Assembly (NCBI GenBank): GCA_030532515.1
Contig: JAUNKY010000015.1
Coordinates: 1 to 46,194 of the forward strand
Source of the DNA: Actinomycetaceae bacterium
GTDB taxonomy: Bacteria > Actinomycetota > Actinomycetes > Actinomycetales > Actinomycetaceae
Direction of reading: 5' to 3'
Length of the DNA stretch: 46,194 nucleotides
A program made the translations under genes and the position numbers. The notes under the pieces were generated by a model. That model was not told where the DNA came from and searched no databases. It saw only the letters and a program-made list of their open reading frames with translations. Of this stretch, positions 8,224 to 16,195 are shown one piece after another (positions within the stretch are counted from its first letter, which is position 1; every line of letters begins with the position of its first letter).

Positions 8224-8835
8224 ATGGCTGGAGATACGATCGTAACGATCGTCGGCAATCTAACCGCCGACCCTGAATTGCGTTACACGCCTTCTGGTTC
8301 GCCAGTAGCTAACTTCACCGTCGCTTCAACCCCGCGCACCTTCGACCGGGCAACCGGCCAGTGGAAGGAAGGCGACGCTCTCTTTATGCGTTGTTCCGTT
8401 TGGCGCGAGTTTGCAGAAAACGTAGCTGATTCTCTGTCCAAGGGTATGCGCGTTGTGGTTCAGGGTCGCCTGATCCAGCGTTCATACGAGGGTCGAGATG
8501 GTACGCAGCGTACTACTGTGGAACTTCAGGTTGATGAAATTGGTCCTTCGTTGCGCTATGCGCGCGCCCAGGTGACTCGTAACCCATCTAACTATGGGGG
8601 TCAGTCTGGCCAGGGAGGTTTTGCGCAGGGTGCTCCTGGTGATTTCAACCAGGGTGGCTACAACCAGCCTGAACCAAGTGGTTTCGGTGGCGGCGCACCT
8701 TACGGCGGCTCTCCAGCCGGCGGTTTTGGTGCCCCTTCCGGAGCTCCTAACTTCAGTGCTGCCCCGGGTGGTTCACCTGCCGATCCGTGGTCCACGGGTG
8801 GCGGAAGCTCTTTTGACGACGAACCACCGTTCTAA
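8224..8835 (+). CDS. ssb: Single-stranded DNA-binding protein
   Basis: The protein has 203 residues. The OB fold spans about 1-112: [20 protein letters not shown], then the WRE and [18 protein letters not shown] blocks. A Gly/Gln/Pro-rich flexible tail follows (about 125-195). The acidic tip SSFDDEPPF (last nine residues) is the docking peptide for partners such as RecO, PriA and the clamp-loader. AAGGAG lies five bases before the ATG. It sits 37 bp after rpsF and 53 bp before rpsR, so it is co-transcribed with ribosomal genes. It coats single strands made by DnaB and supports replication and repair. Confidence 0.98.
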   Translation: MAGDTIVTIVGNLTADPELRYTPSGSPVANFTVASTPRTFDRATGQWKEGDALFMRCSVWREFAENVADSLSKGMRVVVQGRLIQRSYEGRDGTQRTTVELQVDEIGPSLRYARAQVTRNPSNYGGQSGQGGFAQGAPGDFNQGGYNQPEPSGFGGGAPYGGSPAGGFGAPSGAPNFSAAPGGSPADPWSTGGGSSFDDEPPF

Positions 8836-8888
8836 TCAACTGTTTAACTTAGTTTCTTTAAGTTACAAAGACCTTATTAGGAGACACC

Positions 8889-9128
8889 ATGGCGAAGCCA
8901 CAACTTCGCAAGCCAGCTAAGAAGAAGGCAAACCCTCTTCGCTCGGCTAAGATCGAAAACATTGACTACAAGGATACCGCTCTGCTGCGTAAGTTCATCT
9001 CTGATCGTGGCAAGATCCGCGCTCGTCGCGTAACTGGCGTATCCGTACAGGAACAGCGTCGTATCGCAAAGGCTGTTAAGAACGCTCGCGAAATGGCACT
9101 GCTCCCTTACTCCAGCTCCGGCCGCTGA
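8889..9128 (+). CDS. rpsR: 30S ribosomal protein S18, cysteine-free form
   Basis: The 79 residues contain [19 protein letters not shown] and [22 protein letters not shown], the S18 core. There are no cysteines, so this is the zinc-independent (C-) version. Some actinobacteria carry a second S18 with zinc-binding cysteines elsewhere; that cannot be judged here. It forms a pair with S6 on 16S rRNA. AGGAG lies six bases before the ATG. Confidence 0.98.
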   Translation: MAKPQLRKPAKKKANPLRSAKIENIDYKDTALLRKFISDRGKIRARRVTGVSVQEQRRIAKAVKNAREMALLPYSSSGR

Positions 9129-9148
9129 GATTTGAAGGAGACTGAAAT

Positions 9149-9598
9149 ATGGCAAAGCTAATTTTGACCCACGATGTCCCTAACCTCGGCGCAGCTGGTG
9201 ATGTTGTTGTAGTTAAGGACGGTTACGCACGTAACTACCTGGTTCCACGTCGTTTGGCTGAACGCTGGACCCCAGGTGCACAGAAGCAGATTGACGCTGC
9301 AGTAGCTCTGCGTCGCAAGAAGGCAATCGCCTCTATTGAAGACGCTCGCGCAGTTCGCGATCAGCTGGAAGCTGCAACCTACACCGTTGCAAAGCACGCT
9401 TCCGCACAGGGCAACCTGTACGGCGCGCTGTCTTCCGCAGATGTTTGCGCTGCTGTTGAAGCTGCTACCGGCGTTAAGGTTGACCGCCGCAAGGTAGTTA
9501 TCGAAAAGGCAGTTAAGACCACCGGTACCGTAGTAGTGTTCGCTAACCTCCACCCAGAGGTTTCCGCACGCCTGAAGGTTACCGTTGTAGCTGGCTGA
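9149..9598 (+). CDS. rplI: 50S ribosomal protein L9
   Basis: The 149 residues have normal length. The N-terminal domain shows LGAAGDVVVVKDGYARNYLVPR, the L9 signature, followed by the long connecting helix and the C-terminal domain ending in VSARLKVTVVAG. L9 sits at the base of the L1 stalk and helps frame maintenance. GAAGGAGA lies before the ATG, 20 bp after rpsR. It is the last gene of the operon, closed by a strong hairpin terminator. Confidence 0.98.
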   Translation: MAKLILTHDVPNLGAAGDVVVVKDGYARNYLVPRRLAERWTPGAQKQIDAAVALRRKKAIASIEDARAVRDQLEAATYTVAKHASAQGNLYGALSSADVCAAVEAATGVKVDRRKVVIEKAVKTTGTVVVFANLHPEVSARLKVTVVAG

Positions 9599-9615
9599 TA
9601 GCTTTTAGCTTCTTT

Positions 9616-9665
9616 AAGTCGGGGCTTTTATTCACCGTTTGGTGGGTAAAAGCCCCGACTTTTGT
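9616..9665 (+). terminator. Rho-independent terminator of the rpsF-rplI operon
   Basis: AAGTCGGGGCTTTTA (9616-9630) pairs perfectly with TAAAAGCCCCGACTT (9647-9661). An inner CACC-GTTT-GGTG extends the hairpin, and the stem ends in a short T run (CTTTTG). It starts 18 bases after the rplI stop. Confidence 0.9.
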
Positions 9666-9697
9666 TCTGCAAGGCGCCCTCGGGAAAATCTCCGCCG

Positions 9698-9762
9698 CCG
9701 CACGCAATCCCGGCTGCAGCTAATTCCCCGCCGTACGCAATCTCCGACTGCAGCTAATCCCC
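9698..9762. repeat. Tandem 33-bp direct repeat, two copies
   Basis: Copies 9698-9729 and 9731-9762 share the frame CCG-YACGCAAT-CYCCG-CTGCAGCTAAT-CCCC with a handful of differences. The period is 33 bp. They abut the first hairpin of the following repeat array. The function is unknown; they may be a decayed duplication or protein-binding sites. Confidence 0.75.
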
Positions 9763-9763
9763 A

Positions 9764-9920
9764 AACTCGTATCAAAATCGAAAACTGATACGAGTTATCC
9801 TCGGTTCTCACCCGGTTTTCACGATAACTCGTATCGGAATCAAAATCTGATACGAGTTATCCCCAAAACTCCCCTAAATATGCAGATAACTCGTATCAAA
9901 ACGCGATTTTGATACGAGTT
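9764..9920. repeat. Array of three hairpins sharing the word AACTCGTATC
   Basis: Six copies of AACTCGTATC / GATACGAGTT are arranged as three head-to-head inverted pairs. Pair 1 has AACTCGTATCA (9764-9774) with TGATACGAGTT (9786-9796). Pair 2 has GATAACTCGTATC (9823-9835) with GATACGAGTTATC (9849-9861). Pair 3 has AACTCGTATCAAAA (9888-9901) with TTTTGATACGAGTT (9907-9920). All arms are perfect, while the loops differ in sequence and length (11, 13 and 5 bases). It lies between the ends of convergent transcription units. The conserved arms against variable loops suggest a protein-binding or structural element rather than simple terminators. Confidence 0.85.
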
Positions 9921-9948
9921 TCAAAATCCCACTGCCTCTGCACCACCC

Positions 9949-9991
9949 AAAAAAGCCAGAAGGGGCAAGCTGCTCACAGCTCACCCCTTCT
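9949..9991 (-). terminator. Rho-independent terminator of the penicillin-binding protein gene
   Basis: Read on the minus strand, AGAAGGGG (9991-9984) pairs with CCCCTTCT (9965-9958). Inner GAGCTG/CAGCT continue the stem, and it is followed by GGCTTTTTT (A run 9949-9954 on the plus strand). It lies just past the stop of the PBP gene. Confidence 0.85.
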
Positions 9992-10006
9992 AAACCAGGC
10001 AGATGC

Positions 10007-12487
10007 CTAACTATCCTTTTCATTCGGATCACTTGGCGGTGGAATCACCGGTTCTGGCGCAATAGGCGGCTTCGGATCCTGTGGCTGCTCTGGCTTCAGC
10101 TCTTCGATTGGTTTTTCAGGTTCAGTCGGAGTCTCTTCCTTAGGCTTTTCTTCCTTCGGTTTCTCTTCCTTCTTTTCTTCTTCCTTCTTAGGATCTGGAG
10201 CTACAAAAGCGTGCTTCTTGAACTTAGTTTGGCGGTGCTGCGCCACGTACCAGTCAAAATCAGCAACCTCGTACTTATGGACGATGCCCTTCATAAAGCT
10301 CAACCACACGTCACCTGGAATAGAAGAACCCGTTACTTCACGTAAACCATTCCAAGGAGTAATCGACTCTTGCTCCCCATTTGGCCCTACCTGGTAGAAA
10401 GAAACCGTAGTTACCAACTGCGGGATGAAAGCAACGAACTGCGCCGACTTAGTGTCTTCAGAAGTACCGGTCTTACCCGCTACTGGGCGACCCAAGAAAC
10501 TTGCCTTTACACCGGTGCCACTAATCGTGGCATCCTTTAGCGCAGGCAGAATTTCAGAAACATCCTCAGAGCTGTAAACTCGTTCACCTTCCGTTGAGGC
10601 AGTGTAGATAATATCGCCCTGCCCATCGAAAACCTGACGCACAATATGCGGCGTGGTACGAATCCCCCCTGAGGCGAAAGTTGAATATGCGCGAGTCAGA
10701 TCAATGTTATGTACCGCAACCGAACCCAACACGTTATTCAAGTTATCTTCCAAACCGATTACGTCATCAGTGAAGCCCAGACGCTTAGCTGCTGCAACCG
10801 TCTTTTCTGGACCCATCGCGTCATTCATCCCCAGGAACGAAGTGTTTGCCGAACGGGCGGTAGAGAACCGCAGGTTAACGAACCCGTAAGAGATGTCATC
10901 GTAGTTACGAATCGGTGGGGATAGCTGACCGGTACGGGAGTCCTTAATCTGAATCCCACTATTGGCGTTGTAAACGTCATTAATGGTCCCGCCCTCGGCG
11001 ATATAACCCATTAAGCCCAGTGGTTTCATGGTGGACCCGGCCATCGCATAGTCTTGAGTCACCGAGTTAGACTGCAGCTTTTGGTAATCTGCCCCCGCAT
11101 ATTCGGCAACGATTTCACCGGTACGTGGGTCTACCGCAGAAAGCGCTACTCGCAGGTTTTCTGAGTGCCCTTCGGGAATCTCAGAAACGGCGCGCAAAGC
11201 CTGCTCTTGAGCTTCTTTATCGATAGTCGAAACAATCTTATAACCACCGGTATTAATCTGCTCTTCGGTGAAACCACCCTTTTGCACCAGTTCCGTGCGG
11301 ATCTGCTGCATTAGATAACCCTGTGGGCCGGCAAAAGACAGTGAAGTCTTAGGTTCAATCACCTGCGGGAAAACAGCGGCCTTACGCTCTGCTTCGGTAA
11401 TCCACCCGTCTTCAACCATCAGGTTTAACACGCGTTCCCAACGCTGTTTAGCAATATCGGGGCTGATTGCCGGATCCCACGCAGAAGGAGCCGGAATAAT
11501 GCCACTGAGCAAAGCAGCTTCAGAAATCGTTAGTTCCGTAGCAGGATGCCCGAAGTAACGCTGTGAAGCCTCTTCAATCCCATAGGCGCCGCGGCCAAAG
11601 TAAATCGTATTTAGGTAGTTCCCTAAAATCTCGTCTTTAGACTGCTGACGGTTAATCTTCAAAGCTAAGATAGCTTCTTTAACCTTGCCCAGGTAGCCGG
11701 TGGTGGTATCTAGGTAGTAGCGTTCCACGTACTGTTGCGACAGGGTTGAACCGCCCTGCAATGGGCCACCCTTTAAGTTGTTGTACGCGGCGCGACCAAT
11801 ACTCCACAGGTCAATCCCAGAGTTAGTGTAGAAGCTCCGGTCTTCAGAAGCTACCACCGCATGACCCACGTGTTTTGGCAAAGTGGCTGGATCAATGATG
11901 GTGCGGTTAAGTTCCCCGAAGGTTCCCAGTTGCGTTTCACCGTCAGAGTAGTAAACAGTGGTGTTCTGCGCTAAGGCGAATTCACCTGGTTCGGGCACTT
12001 TGATGCTGGCATAGGCAATCACGAAGGCGATGATGCCCAGCGTGAAGCCCACCAGGCCGGTTAATAACGTACCTTTGAGGATGCGTTTGCCCCAGCTAGG
12101 TTTTTTCTGCTGTTTCTTAGCTTTATTTCCGCCTTTTGGTGCCACTGGTTCCTCTTTTCGTTGGGTCGAAGTAGCTTCCCGGGTTGCCCAAACTGGAGTT
12201 TTAGTGTCCTCAGCCGGGGCGTCTGCAAAGTCCGCAGATTTCGCGCTACGCGCATTTGCTGATGCCGCTGCTGAACCCGCCGCCTGTCCGTCAGCATCAC
12301 TTGGTAAACGCCGTTTAAATAAGCTGACTCGTTCAGTTGCTTCCACAGCTTCAGTTTCTGAAGCCGTTGTAGGCGTAGTCGTAGCTTCCGCTCGTTTAGC
12401 GTGAAGTTCCCGGCGGGTGGGTAAACCTGAAGGTTTTTCGGGCATGCCTGCGCCAGAGTGTCCTGGCGTATTTTCGTGTTCAGCCAT
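10007..12487 (-). CDS. Class A penicillin-binding protein (transglycosylase/transpeptidase)
   Basis: The protein has 826 residues. A long low-complexity cytoplasmic N-terminus (1-138) leads to one membrane helix (139-161). The GT51 domain shows SEDRSFY (214-220, catalytic Glu215) and QGGSTLSQQYVERYY (244-258). The transpeptidase domain has AGSTMK (Ser485, Lys488), SAN (546-548) and KTGT (672-675). All catalytic motifs are intact. The last 75 residues are a Lys/Glu/Pro-rich tail in the periplasmic-equivalent space, as in other actinobacterial PonA-type proteins. It polymerises and cross-links peptidoglycan from lipid II, which the MurJ homologue in this window should deliver. AAGGGG precedes the ATG, 15 bp after gnd, so the two are probably co-transcribed. 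Confidence 0.95.
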   Translation of the reverse strand: MAEHENTPGHSGAGMPEKPSGLPTRRELHAKRAEATTTPTTASETEAVEATERVSLFKRRLPSDADGQAAGSAAASANARSAKSADFADAPAEDTKTPVWATREATSTQRKEEPVAPKGGNKAKKQQKKPSWGKRILKGTLLTGLVGFTLGIIAFVIAYASIKVPEPGEFALAQNTTVYYSDGETQLGTFGELNRTIIDPATLPKHVGHAVVASEDRSFYTNSGIDLWSIGRAAYNNLKGGPLQGGSTLSQQYVERYYLDTTTGYLGKVKEAILALKINRQQSKDEILGNYLNTIYFGRGAYGIEEASQRYFGHPATELTISEAALLSGIIPAPSAWDPAISPDIAKQRWERVLNLMVEDGWITEAERKAAVFPQVIEPKTSLSFAGPQGYLMQQIRTELVQKGGFTEEQINTGGYKIVSTIDKEAQEQALRAVSEIPEGHSENLRVALSAVDPRTGEIVAEYAGADYQKLQSNSVTQDYAMAGSTMKPLGLMGYIAEGGTINDVYNANSGIQIKDSRTGQLSPPIRNYDDISYGFVNLRFSTARSANTSFLGMNDAMGPEKTVAAAKRLGFTDDVIGLEDNLNNVLGSVAVHNIDLTRAYSTFASGGIRTTPHIVRQVFDGQGDIIYTASTEGERVYSSEDVSEILPALKDATISGTGVKASFLGRPVAGKTGTSEDTKSAQFVAFIPQLVTTVSFYQVGPNGEQESITPWNGLREVTGSSIPGDVWLSFMKGIVHKYEVADFDWYVAQHRQTKFKKHAFVAPDPKKEEEKKEEKPKEEKPKEETPTEPEKPIEELKPEQPQDPKPPIAPEPVIPPPSDPNEKDS

Positions 12488-12502
12488 AGATTCCCCTTCC
12501 GT

Positions 12503-13957
12503 TTAGGCGCGTTCCTCTGGTCGGCCTGGTTCCGCCCACAAAGTGTGGAAAGCACCTGGCTGATCAATGCGCTGGTAGGTGTGTGCGCCGAAGAAGTCAC
12601 GCTGTCCTTGGATGAGCGCAGCTGGTAGACGTTGCGCACGTAAAGTATCGAAGTACGCCAGGGCAGATGAGAACACGGGAGTTGGCACTCCGTGTAGAGC
12701 TGCCGCGGCTACGATGCGTCGCCATGCCGGTACAGCTGCATTGACTTTAGCAGCGAAGTTTTGGTCTGCCATCAGCAGCGGAAGCTGCGGATCACGCTCA
12801 TAAGCTTCTGTAATGTCGCCTAAGAAAACAGCGCGAATAATGCAGCCGCCACGCCAGATACGGGCTACGTCAGCACGGTTAATCTCCCACCCGTAAGTGC
12901 GAGCTGCTTCGCTAATCTGATCAAAGCCCTGTGAGTAAGCCACAATCTTGGAAGCATAGAGCGCTAGGCGCACGTCCTCGATAAATGCGTCGCGGTCTGT
13001 AACATCCCAAGCTGCCGTCTGCCCTGCGAAGCCAGCGGCGGCCTCACGTTGCGCTACCGCTGAAGAAGCGCCGCGAGCCATAGTGGCTTCTGCAATGGCG
13101 GTTACTGGCACTGCCAAGTCTAAAGCGTTTTGTACAGTCCACTTACCGGTGCCCTTTTGGGAGGCTTGGTCAACAATCAGATCCACCAGAGGTTTGCCGG
13201 TCTGCGCATCGACCTGGCGCAATACTTCCGCGGTAATTTCAATCAGGTAAGAGCCCAGTTCTCCCTCATTCCAAGAGGCGAAAATTTCAGCAATTTCACC
13301 TGCGGAAAGCCCCAGTCCCTGTTTCAGCAGGTCGTAGGATTCAGCAATAACCTGCATGTCAGCGTATTCGATGCCGTTGTGCACCATTTTTACGAAGTGT
13401 CCGGCTCCGTCGGTCCCTACGTGGGTACAGCAAGGTTCGCCGTCTACCTGAGCGGAAATCGCTTCAAACATGGGTCCTAAACGGTCGTAAGAGGCCGCGG
13501 TACCGCCGGGCATGATGGAAGGTCCCCACAGAGCGCCTTCTTCACCGCCAGAAACGCCGGCCCCTACGAAGTGCAGTCCGCGAGCGCGGCACCATTCTTC
13601 GCGGCGAATCGTATCCGTAAATAAGGAGTTGCCGCAATCAACGATGATGTCGCCGGGCTCCATGTGGGCGGCCATACCTTCCATTACCGCATCAGTAGCA
13701 GCGCCGGCCTGCACCATGATAATGCCTACGCGAGGAGTTTCCAGGGCGTTAATGAACTGTTCCATGTCAGCTGCGGGAACGAAAGTAGCTTCAGAGCCGT
13801 GCTTTTCCATGAATTCTTCAACGCGGGTGGCGCTGCGGTTGCCCACGGCAGTGCGGTAGCCGTGGCGTGCCAGGTTGCGTGCTAGGTTTGAGCCCATTAC
13901 GCCCATGCCGTATACGCCGATATCCGCGGTGCCTGCTGCTGGCGGGTTAAAAGTCAT
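12503..13957 (-). CDS. gnd: 6-phosphogluconate dehydrogenase, decarboxylating
   Basis: The 484 residues are of the usual long-form length. IGVYGMGVMGSNLARN (13-28) is the Rossmann dinucleotide loop. FVGAGVSGGEEGALWGPSIMPGG and KMVHNGIEYADMQ are the substrate-binding and catalytic blocks (Lys and Asn of KxxHNGIEY). It converts 6-phosphogluconate to ribulose 5-phosphate and CO2 with NADP in the oxidative pentose phosphate pathway. It lies between the CCA-adding enzyme gene and the PBP gene on the same strand. The functional link to either is not obvious. Confidence 0.96.
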   Translation of the reverse strand: MTFNPPAAGTADIGVYGMGVMGSNLARNLARHGYRTAVGNRSATRVEEFMEKHGSEATFVPAADMEQFINALETPRVGIIMVQAGAATDAVMEGMAAHMEPGDIIVDCGNSLFTDTIRREEWCRARGLHFVGAGVSGGEEGALWGPSIMPGGTAASYDRLGPMFEAISAQVDGEPCCTHVGTDGAGHFVKMVHNGIEYADMQVIAESYDLLKQGLGLSAGEIAEIFASWNEGELGSYLIEITAEVLRQVDAQTGKPLVDLIVDQASQKGTGKWTVQNALDLAVPVTAIAEATMARGASSAVAQREAAAGFAGQTAAWDVTDRDAFIEDVRLALYASKIVAYSQGFDQISEAARTYGWEINRADVARIWRGGCIIRAVFLGDITEAYERDPQLPLLMADQNFAAKVNAAVPAWRRIVAAAALHGVPTPVFSSALAYFDTLRAQRLPAALIQGQRDFFGAHTYQRIDQPGAFHTLWAEPGRPEERA

Positions 13958-14037
13958 CGTGACCCCTCAGTATTTCGTTAAATCTTTAGTTAGTTTCATT
14001 TTCGTTGATTTAACCAAGGGATGCCACTGCGTGACGA

Positions 14038-15552
14038 TTATTGCGGGGTATTCCACCATTCTTGGAGCAGTTCCGTGGCACGTTCTTTACCCAGCGGACC
14101 GTGTTCCATGCGCAGTTCCATCAGGTACTTGTAGGCGCGGCCTACTTCCGGCCCGGGAGCTAGTCCCAGCAGTTCCATGATTTCTTTACCGTCCAGGTCT
14201 GGGCGGATTGCATCCAGTTCTTCGCGTTTTTTCAGTTCTGCGATGCGGGCTTCTAAGTCCGCGTAAGCAGCTTCAAGGTAGGCGGCTTTACGCTTGTTGC
14301 GGGTGGTGCAGTCGGCTTTAGTGATGCGGTGTAGATATTCCAGCAGGTGCCCGGCGTCAGCAACGTAGCGGCGTACGGCTGAGTCGGTCCAGGCTTGTTC
14401 ACCGTAGCCGTGGAAGCGCAGGTGGAGTTTCACCAGTTCGCAAACGTCTTCGGTGGTTTGCTTATCGAATTTCAGGGCCTTCATGCGTTTGCGGGTCATT
14501 TTCGCGCCCACATAGTCGTGGTGGTGGAAGGAAACTGATCCGTCGGCTTCAAATTTGCGGGTGGCGGGTTTGCCAATATCGTGCATCAGGGCAGCGAAGC
14601 GCAAAGTGAAGTTGGGGCCGGGTACCGGCCCGTTTTCATCGGTTTCGAGGGCGATCGCACGGTCTAAAACGGTGAGAGTGTGCTCGTAGACGTCTTTGTG
14701 TCGCTTATGTTCGTCAACGGTTTCTCTAAGGGCTGAGAACTCGGGGAGCACCAGGTCACAGACGCCGGTATCGACCATCAGCTGCAGGCCCAGTCGTGGG
14801 TAGGGGCTGATTACCAGGCGTTCTAATTCGGCGCGGATGCGCTCTGCAGAGACGATTTCTAAGCGGTGGGCGCCGCCGCGCATTGCGTCTTTAACTTCGT
14901 CGCTGACACCGACTCCCAGTTGGGCTGCGAAGCGGGCAGCGCGCATAATCCGCAGCGGATCGTCGTCAAAGGACTGTACGGCGGATACGGGGGTGCGCAA
15001 AATTCCGGCAGCTAGGTCTTCTAAACCGTTGTGGGGGTCTACAAGTTTCAGGTCGGGAAGGGTGATGGCGCAGGCGTTTACGGTGAAGTCGCGGCGAGTG
15101 AGGTCGCCTTCTAAGGTGTCTCCGTATTCTACTGCCGGTTTGCGAGAGCCTACTTCGTAGGCTTCGGTGCGGTAGGTGGTGATTTCTACGGTGAGTTTAT
15201 TTTTGTGGCCTCCGATGGTGCCAAAAGCGCGGCCAACTCCCCAGGTGGTGGCTCCCCACTGGTGGAGGAGTTCTTCGGTGACATCTGGGTGGGCGTTTGT
15301 GGTGAGGTCGAAGTCGTGGGGGGTGAGCGCTAGGAAAGCGTCTCTTACCGGGCCGCCAACAAGGGCCAGTTCATAGCCGGCGGAGACGAAAACGTGACCT
15401 AAATCAAGAATCTCTGGCGGAAGTTTTTTTAAAGCTACGTGCGCGTTTTCTAACAGACGCTGAGAATCTAAGCATCCTACGCCGAAAGTGGTTTTTGGCA
15501 AGCTCAAAAGAAAACTCCTGCAACAGTCAGTTTGAGCCGGATTTCGGCTCAT
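14038..15552 (-). CDS. cca: CCA-adding tRNA nucleotidyltransferase
   Basis: The protein has 504 residues. YELALVGGPVRDAF (60-73) and the DFD metal pair (Asp80, Asp82) mark the class II nucleotidyltransferase head. RRDFTVNA and the RNA-binding neck follow, then an HD domain with MHDIGKP and HHHDYVGA. It adds or repairs the 3' CCA of tRNAs; the tRNA-Ile gene in this window lacks an encoded CCA, consistent with need for it. The ATG at 15552 has no SD but TATACT lies eight bases before it, suggesting a leaderless message. The first 28 residues are not conserved in my memory of the family, so a later start is possible. It is divergent from the NUDIX gene. Confidence 0.95.
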   Translation of the reverse strand: MSRNPAQTDCCRSFLLSLPKTTFGVGCLDSQRLLENAHVALKKLPPEILDLGHVFVSAGYELALVGGPVRDAFLALTPHDFDLTTNAHPDVTEELLHQWGATTWGVGRAFGTIGGHKNKLTVEITTYRTEAYEVGSRKPAVEYGDTLEGDLTRRDFTVNACAITLPDLKLVDPHNGLEDLAAGILRTPVSAVQSFDDDPLRIMRAARFAAQLGVGVSDEVKDAMRGGAHRLEIVSAERIRAELERLVISPYPRLGLQLMVDTGVCDLVLPEFSALRETVDEHKRHKDVYEHTLTVLDRAIALETDENGPVPGPNFTLRFAALMHDIGKPATRKFEADGSVSFHHHDYVGAKMTRKRMKALKFDKQTTEDVCELVKLHLRFHGYGEQAWTDSAVRRYVADAGHLLEYLHRITKADCTTRNKRKAAYLEAAYADLEARIAELKKREELDAIRPDLDGKEIMELLGLAPGPEVGRAYKYLMELRMEHGPLGKERATELLQEWWNTPQ

Positions 15553-15625
15553 CTCACACCAGTATAGACTGTTCTATTGCTTCCCAATATCGCGAATCTA
15601 CTGCTTTAAGACTTAGAGTAGTAGT
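15553..15625. promoter_or_regulatory. Short divergent promoter region, two apparent leaderless starts
   Basis: Only 73 bases separate the two ATG codons. On the minus strand TATACT (about 15566-15561) lies eight bases before the cca ATG. On the plus strand TAGAGT (15614-15619) lies six bases before the NUDIX ATG. Neither start has a Shine-Dalgarno sequence. Both transcripts would begin at or within a few bases of the start codon. Confidence 0.4.
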
Positions 15626-16195
15626 ATGGCTCAAAGTAATTCGCACAAGATGATGGCGATTCCTCGCCCTCCCCGCCACCAGCCGGTGGTGCATTTTGAG
15701 CGTGCGCAAGGACGGGGCCTGCCAGTGGTGGAAGAACAATCCGCTGGTGGTTTGGTATTAAAAATTGAAAATGGTCGCCCTTTGGTGGCAGTGATTGCCC
15801 GCCGGAATCGGGCGGGGAAGATTGAATGGTGTCTTCCCAAGGGCCATATTGAACCGAATGAGTCCACAGAAGTGGCGGCTATCCGCGAGATTGCGGAAGA
15901 AACTGGGATCACTGGGAAGGTGATTACCCCTCTGGCGGATATTGACTACTGGTTCTCTTCGTTGGATCGGCGGGTTCATAAAATCGTCTACCACTTCCTT
16001 TTAGAGTATGAAAGTGGCGAGATTACGGTTGAAAACGATCCGGATCATGAAGCTGAAGATGCCGCTTGGTATCCGCTGAAGGACGTTTCGAATATTTTGG
16101 CTTATCCGAATGAGCGCCGGGTGGTAGCCATTGCCATGCAGCTGCTTTATCCCGATTCTTATGTGGTTGATGACCGGTACGGTGATTATGCATGA
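15626..16195 (+). CDS. NUDIX hydrolase (MutT-like)
   Basis: The protein has 189 residues. The NUDIX box GHIEPNESTEVAAIREIAEETGI matches Gx5Ex7REUxEExGU exactly (around residues 72-94). It carries KGHIEPNE and the flanking WCLPKG typical of the actinobacterial protein next to murJ. NUDIX enzymes cleave nucleoside diphosphate-linked substrates; the natural substrate is unknown. Its stop overlaps the next start in ATGA, so it is translationally coupled to the DUF6049 gene. Confidence 0.92.
   Translation: MAQSNSHKMMAIPRPPRHQPVVHFERAQGRGLPVVEEQSAGGLVLKIENGRPLVAVIARRNRAGKIEWCLPKGHIEPNESTEVAAIREIAEETGITGKVITPLADIDYWFSSLDRRVHKIVYHFLLEYESGEITVENDPDHEAEDAAWYPLKDVSNILAYPNERRVVAIAMQLLYPDSYVVDDRYGDYA

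Noticed and set aside
9764..9920. CRISPR array
   Set aside because: Repeats are inverted pairs of 10-14 bp with irregular spacing, not direct repeats with uniform spacers, and no cas gene is nearby.
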